Origin: Leptospira ainazelensis | GTDB taxonomy: Bacteria > Spirochaetota > Leptospiria > Leptospirales > Leptospiraceae | Length of the DNA: 64,000 bases | Direction of reading: 5' to 3' | Assembly (NCBI RefSeq): GCF_016918785.1 | Contig: NZ_JAFFPT010000032.1 | Coordinates: 1-64,000 of the forward strand | Shown here: piece after piece, positions 20,274-35,596 of the stretch | Layout: every line of letters starts with the position of its first letter | Position numbering within the stretch: the stretch's first letter is position 1 | Made by a program: the position numbers and the translations under genes | Notes under the pieces: model-generated | Database searches by the model: none | What the model saw: only the letters and a program-made list of their open reading frames with translations | What the model was told of the DNA's origin: nothing

Positions 20274-22343
20274 ATGGCCGACAAAAAAGAAAAAGTTGTT
20301 ATTTTAGGAGGAGGTTTGAGTTCGCTCGTAACCGCCTACGAAATCACTTCCCAACCGGGTTGGGATCAAAAATACGATCTTACCTTGTATCACATGGGTT
20401 GGAGACTCGGAGGAAAAGGCGCCAGCGGAAGAAACCAGCAAATCTACAACCGTATCGAAGAACACGGTCTTCATATCTGGTTCGGCTTTTACGACCACGC
20501 ATTTCAACTCATCCGCAAATGTTATCAGGAAGCGGGCAGATCTCTCACACAACCTTTGGCGACTTGGGAAGAAGCGTTTAAACCCGCTAATTATTTTGTC
20601 CTGGAGGAAAAGGTAAACGAAGGATACGTTCCTTGGCCCATCGAATTTCCGATGAACGATCAAGTCCCTGGCGACACTTTGGATCTTCCCGATCCGACAA
20701 CGTATCCGTCTCTGATTCTAAACTACTTGCGAAAATACTACAACGAAAACGCGGACACGATCTTTCCGGAAAAAGAAGACGAGAACAAAAGCGGGATCTG
20801 GAATCAGATCTTAGAATGGGTTGAAGAAACTATAGAAGACATAGGACTCGACATGATCGGAAAGACGATCCTGATTTTAAAAACGCTTTTGGATAAACTC
20901 AGCGGGGATTTTCCAAAGGATCGTTTTCTAAAAATTCTCGACCTCTTTATGAAAAATTTATGGGCAAAGGTCGAGAAAAAAATCGAATCCGATACGGAAG
21001 CCAGACGTTTCTGGATCATGGTCGATTTTTCCCTCACTAACATCAAGGGTATGATCGAAGATCGTGTTTTCGAAAAAGGTTTTGAAAGTATCGACGACTA
21101 CGACTATAGAGAATGGCTAAGACATCACGGAGCGAGCGAACTCACGATCAACTCCGCGATCGTCCAAGCGATCTACGGTCTTGTTTTCGGAGGAGTCAAC
21201 CAATATACTTTTGCGGCGGGAACGGCTCTCAAAGGAGCGCTTCGTATGGTCTTCACATACAAAGGCGCTGTCGCGTATAGGATGCAGGCGGGAATGGGAG
21301 ATACGATTATGACTCCCCTTTACGAAATTCTAAAACAAAAAGGAGTAAAGATCAAATTTTTTCATAGAGTTCGTGAACTCGTTCCCGGATCCGCAGACGG
21401 AAAAGAGAACATTCAGAGAATCCGAATCGGAAGACAAGTAACGTTAAAATCGGAAGAATATTCCCCCCTAATCGACGTTAAAGGTCTTGGCTGTTGGCCG
21501 TCGGAGCCCCTCTACGACCAAATCGTAGAAGGAGAAATATTAAAAAAAGAGAATGTAGATCTCGAAAACTATTGGTCAGACTGGAAGGACAGAGAGGAGA
21601 TAGTTTTAGAATACGGAAAAGACTATGATCGGATCGTCTTCGGAATTTCGATCGGGGCTATTCCATTCTTATGCCCTCAAATTCTAAACACAAATCCGCA
21701 GTGGAAACAGATGACGGATACGATCGAAACCTGTTTGACGGACGCGTTTCAACTCTGGATGTTTCCGGACACTGCCGGTCTAGGATGGAAGTATTGGAAG
21801 AACGAACCTCCAATCCTCGGTTCTTTTGTGGAACCCTTCGATACTTGGTGCGACATGAGCCATCTCATCAATCGAGAATCTTGGCCGGACTCGATGACCC
21901 CGAATCATATCGCCTACTTTTGCGGACCTTCTCCTCCGGGAACCGCGCCGAGCAATCCTCTTGCCAACCCTGACATCGAGGCAGAGATGAAAAAATTAAA
22001 AGCAAGAGTCGCTAACTTCTTAAATCAAGACGTAAGCACGCTTTGGCCTGCGGCAACCGCGACGGGAGCCAGAGGCGGATTCGACTGGAATCTTCTTCTC
22101 GATAAACCGGGGAAAAACGGAGAAACGAGAATCGAAGGCCAGTTTGTCCGTTTAAACATTCAGCCCACCGAAAGATATGTCTTATCGGCGAAAGGATCGA
22201 CTAAATATAGGCTTCCGGCAGGAATGAACGGATATTCGAACCTTGTCATCACGGGAGACTGGATACAAAATCCGATCTTGAACGCGGGTTGTGTAGAAAG
22301 CACCGTTGTGAGCGGAATCGAAGCGGCAAAATGTTTCCTCTGA
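20274..22343 (+). CDS. FAD-dependent oxidoreductase (phytoene-desaturase/amine-oxidase-like)
   Basis: The product is 689 residues. The N-terminal dinucleotide-binding motif VVILGGGLSSLVTAYEIT is followed by GWRLGGKGASGRN, as in the phytoene dehydrogenase / amine oxidase superfamily. EEHGLHIWFGFYDHAF follows near residue 62. A C-terminal FAD-contact segment, YSNLVITGDWIQNPILNAGCVE, closes the fold, near residues 645-667. The protein is longer than typical desaturases because of a helical insertion at about residues 150-280. The substrate is unknown; a hydrophobic lipid or isoprenoid would be typical. It probably works with the ADC-like protein upstream. A T-rich weak hairpin lies over and after its stop. 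Confidence 0.82.
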   Translation: MADKKEKVVILGGGLSSLVTAYEITSQPGWDQKYDLTLYHMGWRLGGKGASGRNQQIYNRIEEHGLHIWFGFYDHAFQLIRKCYQEAGRSLTQPLATWEEAFKPANYFVLEEKVNEGYVPWPIEFPMNDQVPGDTLDLPDPTTYPSLILNYLRKYYNENADTIFPEKEDENKSGIWNQILEWVEETIEDIGLDMIGKTILILKTLLDKLSGDFPKDRFLKILDLFMKNLWAKVEKKIESDTEARRFWIMVDFSLTNIKGMIEDRVFEKGFESIDDYDYREWLRHHGASELTINSAIVQAIYGLVFGGVNQYTFAAGTALKGALRMVFTYKGAVAYRMQAGMGDTIMTPLYEILKQKGVKIKFFHRVRELVPGSADGKENIQRIRIGRQVTLKSEEYSPLIDVKGLGCWPSEPLYDQIVEGEILKKENVDLENYWSDWKDREEIVLEYGKDYDRIVFGISIGAIPFLCPQILNTNPQWKQMTDTIETCLTDAFQLWMFPDTAGLGWKYWKNEPPILGSFVEPFDTWCDMSHLINRESWPDSMTPNHIAYFCGPSPPGTAPSNPLANPDIEAEMKKLKARVANFLNQDVSTLWPAATATGARGGFDWNLLLDKPGKNGETRIEGQFVRLNIQPTERYVLSAKGSTKYRLPAGMNGYSNLVITGDWIQNPILNAGCVESTVVSGIEAAKCFL

Positions 22344-22408
22344 TTTTCTAAAATCAATTTTTTTCTTTTTGATTTTAATCCTAGGGAGAATATCACAGTT
22401 CTTCCAGG

Positions 22409-25400
22409 ATGGAACTCCCCGGCTTTGAAACCTTCGAATCCTTTTCCATTGATCATCAGTTTCTGATATACAGATCTCTGGATCAAAGATCGGGGAAACA
22501 CGTTCTTCTCAAAATTCTTCGTCAGAAAAATCCTTCACGCAAAGATATCCAAAAGATTCATCACGATTTTAGAATTTCTAGTTTTGCTAAAGGACCAAGA
22601 ATTCAAAACTCCCTGGAATTAATCCGTCATGAAGATCTTCCGGTTCTCGTCATCGAAGACAACGGATCGGTTCCCCTCTCCAGAATGTATCCAAATGGTG
22701 TTAATTCTGTAGAAAAATTTTTTGAGATTGCCATGACTATATCTTTAGCTCTCAAAGAAATTCATGAAAAAAGAATTTTGCACCAAGCCTTACGTCCGGG
22801 AAATATCTGGATACAACCCGAGACGGGATTCGCAAGAATCACCGATTTTTCAGCCGCGACTTTTTCCGGGAAAGACACGTCACCCTCCATTACCCCGGAT
22901 CTATCGGTCGAAATTCTATCGTATCTTCCTCCGGAATTATCCGGAAGACTTTCTCGCGTTTTGGATCTTCGAACCGATTTTTATTCTTTGGGTATCATTT
23001 TCTATCAGATGATCACCGGAATCTTGCCTTTTGTTTCGAAGGACAGAAACGAAATTTTGCACGCCCATCTTGCAAGAAAACCGGCTCCGGTCCATACTCT
23101 TCGGGACGATCTTCCCGTTTCCATTTCGCTTATCATCGCGAAACTTTTAGAAAAAGATCCGGAACAACGTTATGCATCCATTAACGGATTGATATACGAC
23201 TTGGAACTTTCCCTCAAAGAATTCCGGGATAAGGATAACGAAACGGTATTTATCCCCGGGACAAGGGATATCCCGGAATTGACGTTCGATCCTTCCGCGC
23301 TTTACGGAAGGGATCGCGAAAAGGGAATTTTAGAATCGTCTCTGGATAGGGTATTTCGAGGCGAAACGGGGCTGGTTTTAATCACCGGGGAATCCGGATC
23401 CGGAAAATCGGCCTTGGCAAAATCCTTTCTAAAAAGTATTTCCGAACGGGGTGGAATCGTAGTTCAGGGAAAATTCGATCAGTATGAAACTTCAGTTCCT
23501 TTCGGGGGATTGATCCATTCTCTTCGGGATCTCGTTTCGATCTTTTTATCCAAACCGGAAAAGGATATCAAAGAGTTTAAAAAACTCATTCAGCAGTACA
23601 CGGGAGCAAACGGAAAAATTTTATTAAATCAAATTCCCGAACTGGAATTTATTATCGGACCTCAACCCGAATTGGCGGAACTTCCTCCGGATGAAAACAG
23701 AAACCGATTCTACTTTACGCTTCGAAATTTTATCAGAGCCATTTCCGAAATGAGTCGGCCTCTCGTTCTTTATATGGACGATCTCCAGTGGGCTGATCCT
23801 GCGAGTTTAAAACTGATAGAAACTTTTTTAATCTATTCAAAGATTAAGAATTTCTTATGTATTCTTTCCTATCGTCCCGAAGCGGCCGAAAAATCCAATC
23901 TGTTTTCAAAAATCTTGGAATCTTTAGAAAGTAACAAGGTCCAGAAGAGTCTTGTCACGGTTCATCCTTTGGACGAAGAAAGTATCTATCGCCTCTTGCA
24001 AGATTTGGCCCCAGGTCCGACGGATGAGATCCGAATCGTATCTTCGGTTCTTCATAAAAAAACTCTGGGAAACCCGTTCGCGGTCGTTCAGCTGCTCCGA
24101 ACATCGGAAAAGACGAACTCGATTTCATACCAATTTGAAACAAAACTCTGGAAATGGGATACTGAAAAAGCCCTTCAGCTTCCGGTTGCGGATAACGTAA
24201 TCAGTCTTCTGTGTCAAAGGATCAGAGATCTCTCTCCAGGCGTTCAGGAACTTTTAGGCGTATGTTCTTGTCTCGGAGAAAGATTTACTTCCGGGTTCAT
24301 TTCTAAATTACATTTTTTCGACGCAGGAAAGCTCAATCAAATCTTATGGGAAGCGGTAAGAGAAGGACTTTTAGCTCCTTCTCACAACCAAGACCATTCT
24401 CTTTTTGAAGAGAATATTTCCGCCGAACAAGCATTCGGTTTTTCGCACGACCGAGTCCAACAAGCAGCATACAGCCTTTTGGAAGATTCAAAACGAAAGG
24501 AATTTCACAAAAAGGTCGGAATCGCTCTTCTGAACTTACACGGACCCGATCCTAAAAATAGGGTTCTTTTTCAAATTACGAATCACTTAAACCAATCTCA
24601 AGAAATCATAGAAGAGGAAACGCTTAGAAAAAAACTCACTCTCCTGAATTACAAAGCGGGCTTACAGGCCAAGAGCTCCGGCTCCTACGAAAGTTCTCTT
24701 CAATATCTGAATTTTGCGATGGGCTCTCTGGATCAAGCCGCTATGATCAACGATTTGGAATTGTATTCCAACGTAATTCTGGAAACCGCAGAAACCGAAT
24801 ATCTTTTGAACGACTACGAACGGGCGATGCAACTTTTAGAATCGTTGGAAAATCTGAATCTCCCCGATCTGCAACATATCCGCGCCGACGCAATTCAAGT
24901 TAGGCTTTATTCCAAAATGAACAAAGTGGAGAATGCGGTGCTCGCAGGTCTTCGAGCCATGAGACGTTTTAAGATCAATATCCCCTCCTCTCCGTTTAGA
25001 GTAACTCTGGTTCTTTTTAAGGAACTTTTTCTTTCCATGATTCTTTCCAAAGGAAAAACCGATATCGAACTCGTAAACGTTCGGGAAAACGGGGAGCAGG
25101 AATATCAGGCCTTAATCGATCTTTTTGCGGACCTCGGACCTTCGGCGTTTACTTACAATCAAAATCTCTTTGCCTTAATCGTATTAAAAATGTTTAATAC
25201 ATCTTTAACAAAGGGAGTTTCCAGAAGTAGTCCGATCGCATATAGCGGTTACGGGATGATAGTAAATCAAGCTCTCAAAGATTTAGATCAAGCGATTCGT
25301 TATTCAAAACTGGCGATGAATCTCAACGACAAGATACCTTTCGATTTGGTAAAATGGAAGGTGCAGTACGTTTATTCGGCGTATCTTTGTCACTGGAAAA

Positions 25401-27619
25401 GGCATATCACCCTGGACATCAGCCTCCTCGACGACGTACACAACGGAGCTTTGCAAAACGGGGATATTTTTTACGCAGGGTTCAGCATGCAGGCCAAAAC
25501 TCAGAAAAAGATATTCGCATCCTTTCCGATCGAAGAATTGTTAAACGACATCGTAAACGCAGATCAATTCTTTACGGCGTCTAGAGACAACTTTGCCTTT
25601 ACGATAGCAAAAAGTTCTCATCAATTTATAAAAGCCCTCTCTGGTAAGACACAATCACCCGATTCTCTCGACGACGAAAACTTTCACAGCAAGGAATTTG
25701 AAAAGAGAATTTTAGAAGATAAGAATTTCACGGCTCTCTCCTACTTTTATCACGATCTGACGAAGTTATACTACTTTTCCGGAAATTCCCAAAAGGGACT
25801 GGAGGCGGGGCAAGAAGGCGAAAAACTAATCCAAAACGCGTTCGGTTTGATTCCCTATGCGGAATTTTGGTTTTATTACGGACTTACCATTCTCGATAAC
25901 TTTAAGGATTTATCTTTTTCCGATAGAACCCGATTCTCCAAAAAGTTGAAAAAGATTTTTACACTTTTCGAAAACTGGAGCAAGGATTGCCCCGAAAATT
26001 TTATGGGGCATTTGGAACTTTTAAGAGCCGAATGGGATAGAAACAAGGGCAAAGTGGGCGAAACGATTTCGGGCTACGAAAGGGCGATCAAACTCTTTCA
26101 AGAGTCCGGCTTTCTTTCCTTTCAAGCCCTTACTTGCGAAATCGCCGCCAAGTTCCATTATAAAAACGGAAACTTTTCATTAGGAAATCATTACATTCAA
26201 CACGCGATCGACTCATATTCCAGATGGGGAGCCACGACCAAGGTCGAAGATCTCGAAAACCTATTTTCAAACAGACTCGACCTTTCCCTTTCTCCAGAAG
26301 CGATCGGAAGAAAGATGCAGAACCAAACCCCCGATCTGGATCAGGAAATCATATTAAAAACTTATAATTTACTTTCCGGTGAAATCGTATTGGACAATCT
26401 TTTGAAGAAGTTGATTCAAATCGCCATGGAAACCGCGGGCGCAACCCGTGCCATCTACTTTCACTTACACAATAAAAATCTAATGGTCTATTTGGCCGGT
26501 CAGAGCGGAGAGGACGGAATCGTAGTTGAAAATCTTCCCGAGCTCGAAGAAACCCAGTATCCTGTATCTTATCTCAACTACGTTTTTAGAACCGGAAAAA
26601 TGATTTCTACAAACGGATTCGATTCTTCTTCGATCAAAGATTTTACGGATCAATACATCAAAGAAAAAAGACCTCAATCGGTAATTTGTATTCCTTTGGT
26701 CCACGCGGGCGGACTTAAAGGAGTCCTCTATCTCGAGAACCAACTCGTCAAAGGGATTTTCACCGAAAATAGAATTCAAACTTTGGAATTGATAGCCGGA
26801 CAAGCGGCGATCTCGATCGAAAACGCAAATCTCTACGCGGAACTGGAAGAGAAGGTTGTGGAAAGGACTTCCGAACTCAACAACACTATCAAATTGATAC
26901 AAAAGGATTTGCTCTACGCGCAAAAAATTCAGGATCGAATTCTTCCAAAACCCGAAGTGACGTTAGGCGGAATTTACATTCTCACTAAATACATTCCGAT
27001 GAACGAAGTCGGCGGCGACATCTACGATTACGCTGAGATATCCCCGGGCAGAATAAGAATTTTCCTTGCGGACGCGACCGGGCACGGCGTCCAAGCCGCG
27101 TTAGTCACGATGTTGATCAAATCCGAATATGAAAGTTTAAAGTATTTGGATCTTCCTCCCGGAGAGGTCATTTCGGAGCTGAACAAAGAAATTATAACGA
27201 AATACAGCGCGATCAAGTCCTTCTTCAGTTGTCTCATCGCAGACGTGGACACGGGAGAAGGAACACTTTCTTATTCCGCAGCGGGACATCCCGATCAATT
27301 CTGTCTCAGCGGAAGTACGGTTACTCGACTTTCCAAAAGCGGTCCGATCATAGGAATTTCCGAAAAAGTAAAATACCAGTCTCAGTTTTTGGAAATTTCA
27401 AAGGGTGATAAGATGTTTTTCTTTTCGGATGGAATCGTAGAAGAGTTCAACGCTTTTGAAGAAGAATTCGGCGAGGAACGTCTGCTGGATTCGATACTCA
27501 AGGAATCCTCCAAATCGGTTCCGGATCTCGTAAAGTCCATATTCGGAGATTTAGAAGCCTTTCTTTCGGGGCAAAAAACCCAAGACGATATCACCTTCCT
27601 TTCCGTCGAAGTTTTATAA
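22409..27619 (+). CDS. Kinase-like / AAA ATPase / TPR / GAF / PP2C (SpoIIE) signalling protein
   Basis: The product is 1736 residues. Residues 1-275 form a Ser/Thr kinase-like domain with Lys35 (HVLLK) and DFS at 146-148. The catalytic loop reads HQALRPGN (125-132) where active kinases have HRDLKPxN, so the catalytic Asp is Ala127. Next is an AAA/STAND-type ATPase with Walker A GESGSGKS (about 325) and Walker B LVLYMDDLQW (about 452). A long TPR-like helical region follows (about 620-1290), then a GAF domain (about 1310-1460), a coiled coil, and a SpoIIE/PP2C phosphatase (about 1515-1736) with GGD, ADATGHG, FSDG and DDIT motifs intact. The phosphatase is probably the output, acting on an anti-anti-sigma-type partner. 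Confidence 0.88.
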   Translation: MELPGFETFESFSIDHQFLIYRSLDQRSGKHVLLKILRQKNPSRKDIQKIHHDFRISSFAKGPRIQNSLELIRHEDLPVLVIEDNGSVPLSRMYPNGVNSVEKFFEIAMTISLALKEIHEKRILHQALRPGNIWIQPETGFARITDFSAATFSGKDTSPSITPDLSVEILSYLPPELSGRLSRVLDLRTDFYSLGIIFYQMITGILPFVSKDRNEILHAHLARKPAPVHTLRDDLPVSISLIIAKLLEKDPEQRYASINGLIYDLELSLKEFRDKDNETVFIPGTRDIPELTFDPSALYGRDREKGILESSLDRVFRGETGLVLITGESGSGKSALAKSFLKSISERGGIVVQGKFDQYETSVPFGGLIHSLRDLVSIFLSKPEKDIKEFKKLIQQYTGANGKILLNQIPELEFIIGPQPELAELPPDENRNRFYFTLRNFIRAISEMSRPLVLYMDDLQWADPASLKLIETFLIYSKIKNFLCILSYRPEAAEKSNLFSKILESLESNKVQKSLVTVHPLDEESIYRLLQDLAPGPTDEIRIVSSVLHKKTLGNPFAVVQLLRTSEKTNSISYQFETKLWKWDTEKALQLPVADNVISLLCQRIRDLSPGVQELLGVCSCLGERFTSGFISKLHFFDAGKLNQILWEAVREGLLAPSHNQDHSLFEENISAEQAFGFSHDRVQQAAYSLLEDSKRKEFHKKVGIALLNLHGPDPKNRVLFQITNHLNQSQEIIEEETLRKKLTLLNYKAGLQAKSSGSYESSLQYLNFAMGSLDQAAMINDLELYSNVILETAETEYLLNDYERAMQLLESLENLNLPDLQHIRADAIQVRLYSKMNKVENAVLAGLRAMRRFKINIPSSPFRVTLVLFKELFLSMILSKGKTDIELVNVRENGEQEYQALIDLFADLGPSAFTYNQNLFALIVLKMFNTSLTKGVSRSSPIAYSGYGMIVNQALKDLDQAIRYSKLAMNLNDKIPFDLVKWKVQYVYSAYLCHWKRHITLDISLLDDVHNGALQNGDIFYAGFSMQAKTQKKIFASFPIEELLNDIVNADQFFTASRDNFAFTIAKSSHQFIKALSGKTQSPDSLDDENFHSKEFEKRILEDKNFTALSYFYHDLTKLYYFSGNSQKGLEAGQEGEKLIQNAFGLIPYAEFWFYYGLTILDNFKDLSFSDRTRFSKKLKKIFTLFENWSKDCPENFMGHLELLRAEWDRNKGKVGETISGYERAIKLFQESGFLSFQALTCEIAAKFHYKNGNFSLGNHYIQHAIDSYSRWGATTKVEDLENLFSNRLDLSLSPEAIGRKMQNQTPDLDQEIILKTYNLLSGEIVLDNLLKKLIQIAMETAGATRAIYFHLHNKNLMVYLAGQSGEDGIVVENLPELEETQYPVSYLNYVFRTGKMISTNGFDSSSIKDFTDQYIKEKRPQSVICIPLVHAGGLKGVLYLENQLVKGIFTENRIQTLELIAGQAAISIENANLYAELEEKVVERTSELNNTIKLIQKDLLYAQKIQDRILPKPEVTLGGIYILTKYIPMNEVGGDIYDYAEISPGRIRIFLADATGHGVQAALVTMLIKSEYESLKYLDLPPGEVISELNKEIITKYSAIKSFFSCLIADVDTGEGTLSYSAAGHPDQFCLSGSTVTRLSKSGPIIGISEKVKYQSQFLEISKGDKMFFFSDGIVEEFNAFEEEFGEERLLDSILKESSKSVPDLVKSIFGDLEAFLSGQKTQDDITFLSVEVL

Positions 27620-27667
27620 ACTTAACAACTTCTTAACTTCGTTTTCTCTTCCTTAATCACACAGAGA

Positions 27668-27757
27668 TTGACCGCAAGCTCCGTTCATGATCTACTTGGA
27701 GCATGAATCAATCTTCATCAGTTCCCTATTTTTTAGGTTTAGTAAAAAATAGGAACT
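27668..27757 (+). promoter_or_regulatory. Candidate kdp promoter and leader hairpin
   Basis: A possible sigma-70 promoter is TTGACC (27668-27673), 17 bp, TCTACT (27691-27696). In the predicted leader, AGTTCCCTATTTTTTA (from 27720) pairs with TAAAAAATAGGAACT (ending 27757) with one bulged C. The hairpin ends 49 bases before the kdpF ATG. It could be an RNA element or a binding site for KdpE. The -10 match is only four of six. Confidence 0.4.
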
Positions 27758-27806
27758 CGGAACAGATAAAATTTTCACATCGATCAAATTCAGGAATTAG
27801 AATATT

Positions 27807-27896
27807 ATGAACTTAGAAACAACCATGGCCCTTTCCCTGGGCGGAATTTGTCTGGCGTATCTCGTCTATTCGATTTTTAGACCGGAAAAATTTTAA
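27807..27896 (+). CDS. kdpF: KdpF, small subunit of the potassium-transporting ATPase
   Basis: The 29-residue peptide starts MNLETTMALSL and forms one transmembrane helix ending IFRPEKF, which is typical of KdpF. The family peptide stabilises the KdpABC complex in the membrane. It lies nine bases before kdpA and the ribosome binding site AAGGAG of kdpA overlaps its stop. It is short enough to be missed by automatic gene callers. Confidence 0.88.
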   Translation: MNLETTMALSLGGICLAYLVYSIFRPEKF

Positions 27897-27905
27897 GGAG
27901 AATTT

Positions 27906-29579
27906 ATGGCAACGGAATGGATCCAACTTTCGATCTTTCTTTTTTCGATCGTAATCTTATCTCCTCTACTCGGAGCTTGGCTTTATAAAGTTTTTAGCTC
28001 ATCCGAAACGCCGCAAGCCGAAACAGTCATTTATAAGATCTGCGGAATCGACCCGAAGAAGAATATGGAGTGGAAGGAATACGCAATTTCACTCCTATTA
28101 TTCAACCTTTTCGGATTTGCGGTTCTTTTTGGAATATTATTATTTCAGAATATTCTCCCCATGAATCCTGAAAACCTGGCCGGTCTAAACCCGTTTTTGG
28201 CCTTTAATACCGCGGTCAGCTTTATGACGAACACGAATTGGCAGGCATATTCCGGCGAAGCGATGTTGAGTTATTTTTCGCAATCCTTAGGACTTACCGT
28301 TCAGAATTTCGTCAGCGCCGCAACGGGCCTTTGTGTTCTCTTGGCGCTGGCACGTGGACTTTCTTCCAACACAAACCCCGGGCTCGGTAACTTTTGGAGG
28401 GACTTGATACGGGGAACGATTTATATTCTTCTTCCGCTTTCTTTTCTTTTGGCGTTGATATTGGTAGGCACTGGGGTGGTTCAGACCTTCTCGGAATATT
28501 TAACCGCCGCCACTTTGGAAGGAAACACACAAATCATTCCGTTGGGTCCGGCCGCCTCTCAAATCGCGATCAAACAACTCGGAACAAACGGCGGCGGATT
28601 TTTCGGAGTCAATAGCGCCCATCCTTTTGAAAATCCGACTCCGATCTCCAACTTTCTTCAAATGCTTTCGATTCTTTTACTTCCGGGAGCTTGTGTTTTC
28701 TTATACGGAAGAATCGTAGGCAACGTCAAACACGCTTGGGTCATCTTCTGCGTTATGTCGACCGTTTTCCTCATTGGAGTTTTGACGGTTTGGACGTCCG
28801 AATCCTCGTTCAATCCTCTTTCGGGAACAAGCGGTTTTTGGGAAGGAAAGGAAACACGTTTCGGAATCTTAAACAGCGCGATTTGGGAAGTGTCCACTAC
28901 GGTTGCGTCTAACGGATCGGTGAATTCTATGCACGACAGTTTTTCACCCATCGGCGGTTTAATAGGAATGTTGAATATACAACTCGGAGAAGTGATCTTC
29001 GGAGGCGTCGGCGCTGGGATGTATGGAATGATTCTGTTTATTCTTCTTACCGTATTCTTGAGCGGAATCATGGTGGGGAGAAGCCCGGAATATATGGGGA
29101 AAAAAATCGAAAAAAGGGAAATCCAAATGTCCCTATTGGGAATTCTTTTACCTTCCACCGTCATCCTTCTTTTCACCGCGATCGCGGTCAGCCTTCCGCA
29201 AGGCTTATCCTCCTTGGCAAACCGAGGGCCTCACGGTCTTTCCGAAATTCTTTACGCATTCTCTTCGGGCGCGGGGAATAACGGATCCGCCTTCGCGGGG
29301 TTAGCCGTCGATACTCCGTTTTACAATTCTATGTTGGGACTTGCGATGCTGATCGGAAGATTCGGAGTCATTCTTCCCGCGTTGGCGATCGCCGGAAGTG
29401 TCGCCTCTAAAAAAAGATCCGAAGTGATTTCGGAAGGATCTTTTTCGACGGACGGAGGTACGTTTTATATTCTTCTCTTATCGGTTATCATCATCGTAGG
29501 AGCGCTGACTTTTTTTCCGGCGCTGACAATCGGCCCAATACTTGAGCATTTTCTAATGTTACAAGGCAGAACGTTCTAA
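27906..29579 (+). CDS. kdpA: Potassium-transporting ATPase, channel subunit KdpA
   Basis: The 557-residue membrane protein is of normal length for KdpA. The selectivity-filter loops are all recognisable: [47 protein letters not shown] and [13 protein letters not shown]. KdpA is the potassium-selective pore of the high-affinity KdpFABC pump in the inner membrane. AAGGAG precedes the ATG at good spacing. It is the second gene of the kdpFABCDE operon, with ten bases to kdpB. Confidence 0.97.
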   Translation: MATEWIQLSIFLFSIVILSPLLGAWLYKVFSSSETPQAETVIYKICGIDPKKNMEWKEYAISLLLFNLFGFAVLFGILLFQNILPMNPENLAGLNPFLAFNTAVSFMTNTNWQAYSGEAMLSYFSQSLGLTVQNFVSAATGLCVLLALARGLSSNTNPGLGNFWRDLIRGTIYILLPLSFLLALILVGTGVVQTFSEYLTAATLEGNTQIIPLGPAASQIAIKQLGTNGGGFFGVNSAHPFENPTPISNFLQMLSILLLPGACVFLYGRIVGNVKHAWVIFCVMSTVFLIGVLTVWTSESSFNPLSGTSGFWEGKETRFGILNSAIWEVSTTVASNGSVNSMHDSFSPIGGLIGMLNIQLGEVIFGGVGAGMYGMILFILLTVFLSGIMVGRSPEYMGKKIEKREIQMSLLGILLPSTVILLFTAIAVSLPQGLSSLANRGPHGLSEILYAFSSGAGNNGSAFAGLAVDTPFYNSMLGLAMLIGRFGVILPALAIAGSVASKKRSEVISEGSFSTDGGTFYILLLSVIIIVGALTFFPALTIGPILEHFLMLQGRTF

Positions 29580-29589
29580 GGAGAATCGG

Positions 29590-31674
<2,085 letters not shown>

Positions 31675-31684
31675 GGAGAATTTT

Positions 31685-32265
31685 ATGTTAAACACGGTAT
31701 TCATCGCACTCAGAACCTTATTTTTTCTTATCTTCGTGACGGGAATCTTTTATCCGATCGTAGTAACGGGTTTTTCGGAACGGCTTTTCCCTTCACAATC
31801 CGGCGGAAGTCTGATCAGAATAAACGGACAAATCGTGGGATCGGAATTACTCGCTCAAAAATTTACAAAAGACGAATATTTCTGGCCGAGACCTTCCGCC
31901 GCCGACTTTGCAACGATGGCTTCAGGGGCGTCCAACTCTAGCGCGACTAACGCTTCCTTAAAGGCAAAGGTGGACGAAAGAAAAGACTTTCTTCTTAAAA
32001 AACATCCGGATCAGTCGACCGTTCCTCCCGATCTTTTATTCGCATCGGGATCGGGTTTAGATCCGCATATCAGCCCGGCCGCGGCCTCTTTTCAAATGCA
32101 GAGGATCGCAACCGCAAGAAAACTGAGTTCGGAACAAACCGTAGAATTAAAAAAACTCTTGGAAGAATCGATCGAAAAACCTTCCTTCGGGTTTATAGGA
32201 GAGAAACGAATCAACGTTTTAAGATTGAACTTGAATCTGAATTCTAAATTTGGAAAAATAGATCC

Positions 32266-32269
<4 letters not shown>
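31685..32269 (+). CDS. kdpC: Potassium-transporting ATPase subunit KdpC
   Basis: The 194-residue protein has one N-terminal membrane helix (about 8-30) and a periplasmic domain with family motifs [23 protein letters not shown] and [15 protein letters not shown]. It is required for assembly and activity of the Kdp complex. GAGGAG lies just before the start. Its stop overlaps the kdpD ATG by four bases, so pump and sensor are translationally coupled. Confidence 0.96.
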
Positions 32270-34893
<2,624 letters not shown>

Positions 34894-34897
34894 ACCC

Positions 34898-35581
34898 ATG
34901 AATTCTAAAATTCTCGTAGCGGACGACGACGATCGAATTCGAAAGATGATTCGGATCAGTCTCACGGCTTCGCACTACGACGTGATAGAAGCGAATTCGG
35001 TTCGAGAAACGATTCAAAAAGCCGCTGGAGAATCTCCGGACGTCATTCTTTTAGATCTTCAATTTCCCGACGGAAACGGAATCGATGCACTGAGAGAAAT
35101 CAGAACCTGGAGCGAAACTCCGGTCATCGTCTTATCCGTGTTATCTTCCGATCCCGAAAAAATCAATCTTTTAGACACAGGAGCCGACGACTACATTACA
35201 AAACCGTTTAGTATGGGGGAACTTCTCGCGAGAATCCGAGTGGCGCTTCGCAACAAAACACAAGAACCCGGATCTCCGATTTTTATTTCCGGAAATTTAT
35301 ACGTGGACTTAGCCGGAAGAATCGTTCAAGTTTCGGGTCAAACGATTCATTTGACCCCGATCGAATTCTCTTTCCTTTCTTTACTGATCCAACACGCGGG
35401 AAAAGTATTGACTCAGGAACAAATCATTCGCCATATCTGGGGTCCCTTGGCAAAAAACGAATCCGGACCGTTGAGAGTTCACGTTGCAAGTCTCAGGAAA
35501 AAAATCGAAGCGGATCCGTCCAATCCGGAATTGCTTTTAACCGAACCGGGAGTCGGATATAGACTCGTCGTCAACTTCTGA
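34898..35581 (+). CDS. kdpE: Response regulator KdpE
   Basis: The 227-residue OmpR/PhoB-type regulator has a receiver domain with the acidic pair in ADDDD, the phospho-acceptor Asp in VILLDLQFPDG and Lys in YITKPF. A winged-helix DNA-binding domain fills the C-terminal half (about 130-227; LTPIEFSFLSLL, VHVASLRKKIE, VGYRLV). It lies four bases after kdpD and is the last kdp gene. By family it activates the kdp promoter. It is convergent with the next gene, with 15 bases between the stops and no clear terminator. Confidence 0.95.
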   Translation: MNSKILVADDDDRIRKMIRISLTASHYDVIEANSVRETIQKAAGESPDVILLDLQFPDGNGIDALREIRTWSETPVIVLSVLSSDPEKINLLDTGADDYITKPFSMGELLARIRVALRNKTQEPGSPIFISGNLYVDLAGRIVQVSGQTIHLTPIEFSFLSLLIQHAGKVLTQEQIIRHIWGPLAKNESGPLRVHVASLRKKIEADPSNPELLLTEPGVGYRLVVNF

Positions 35582-35596
35582 TTAAATTATATCGAA

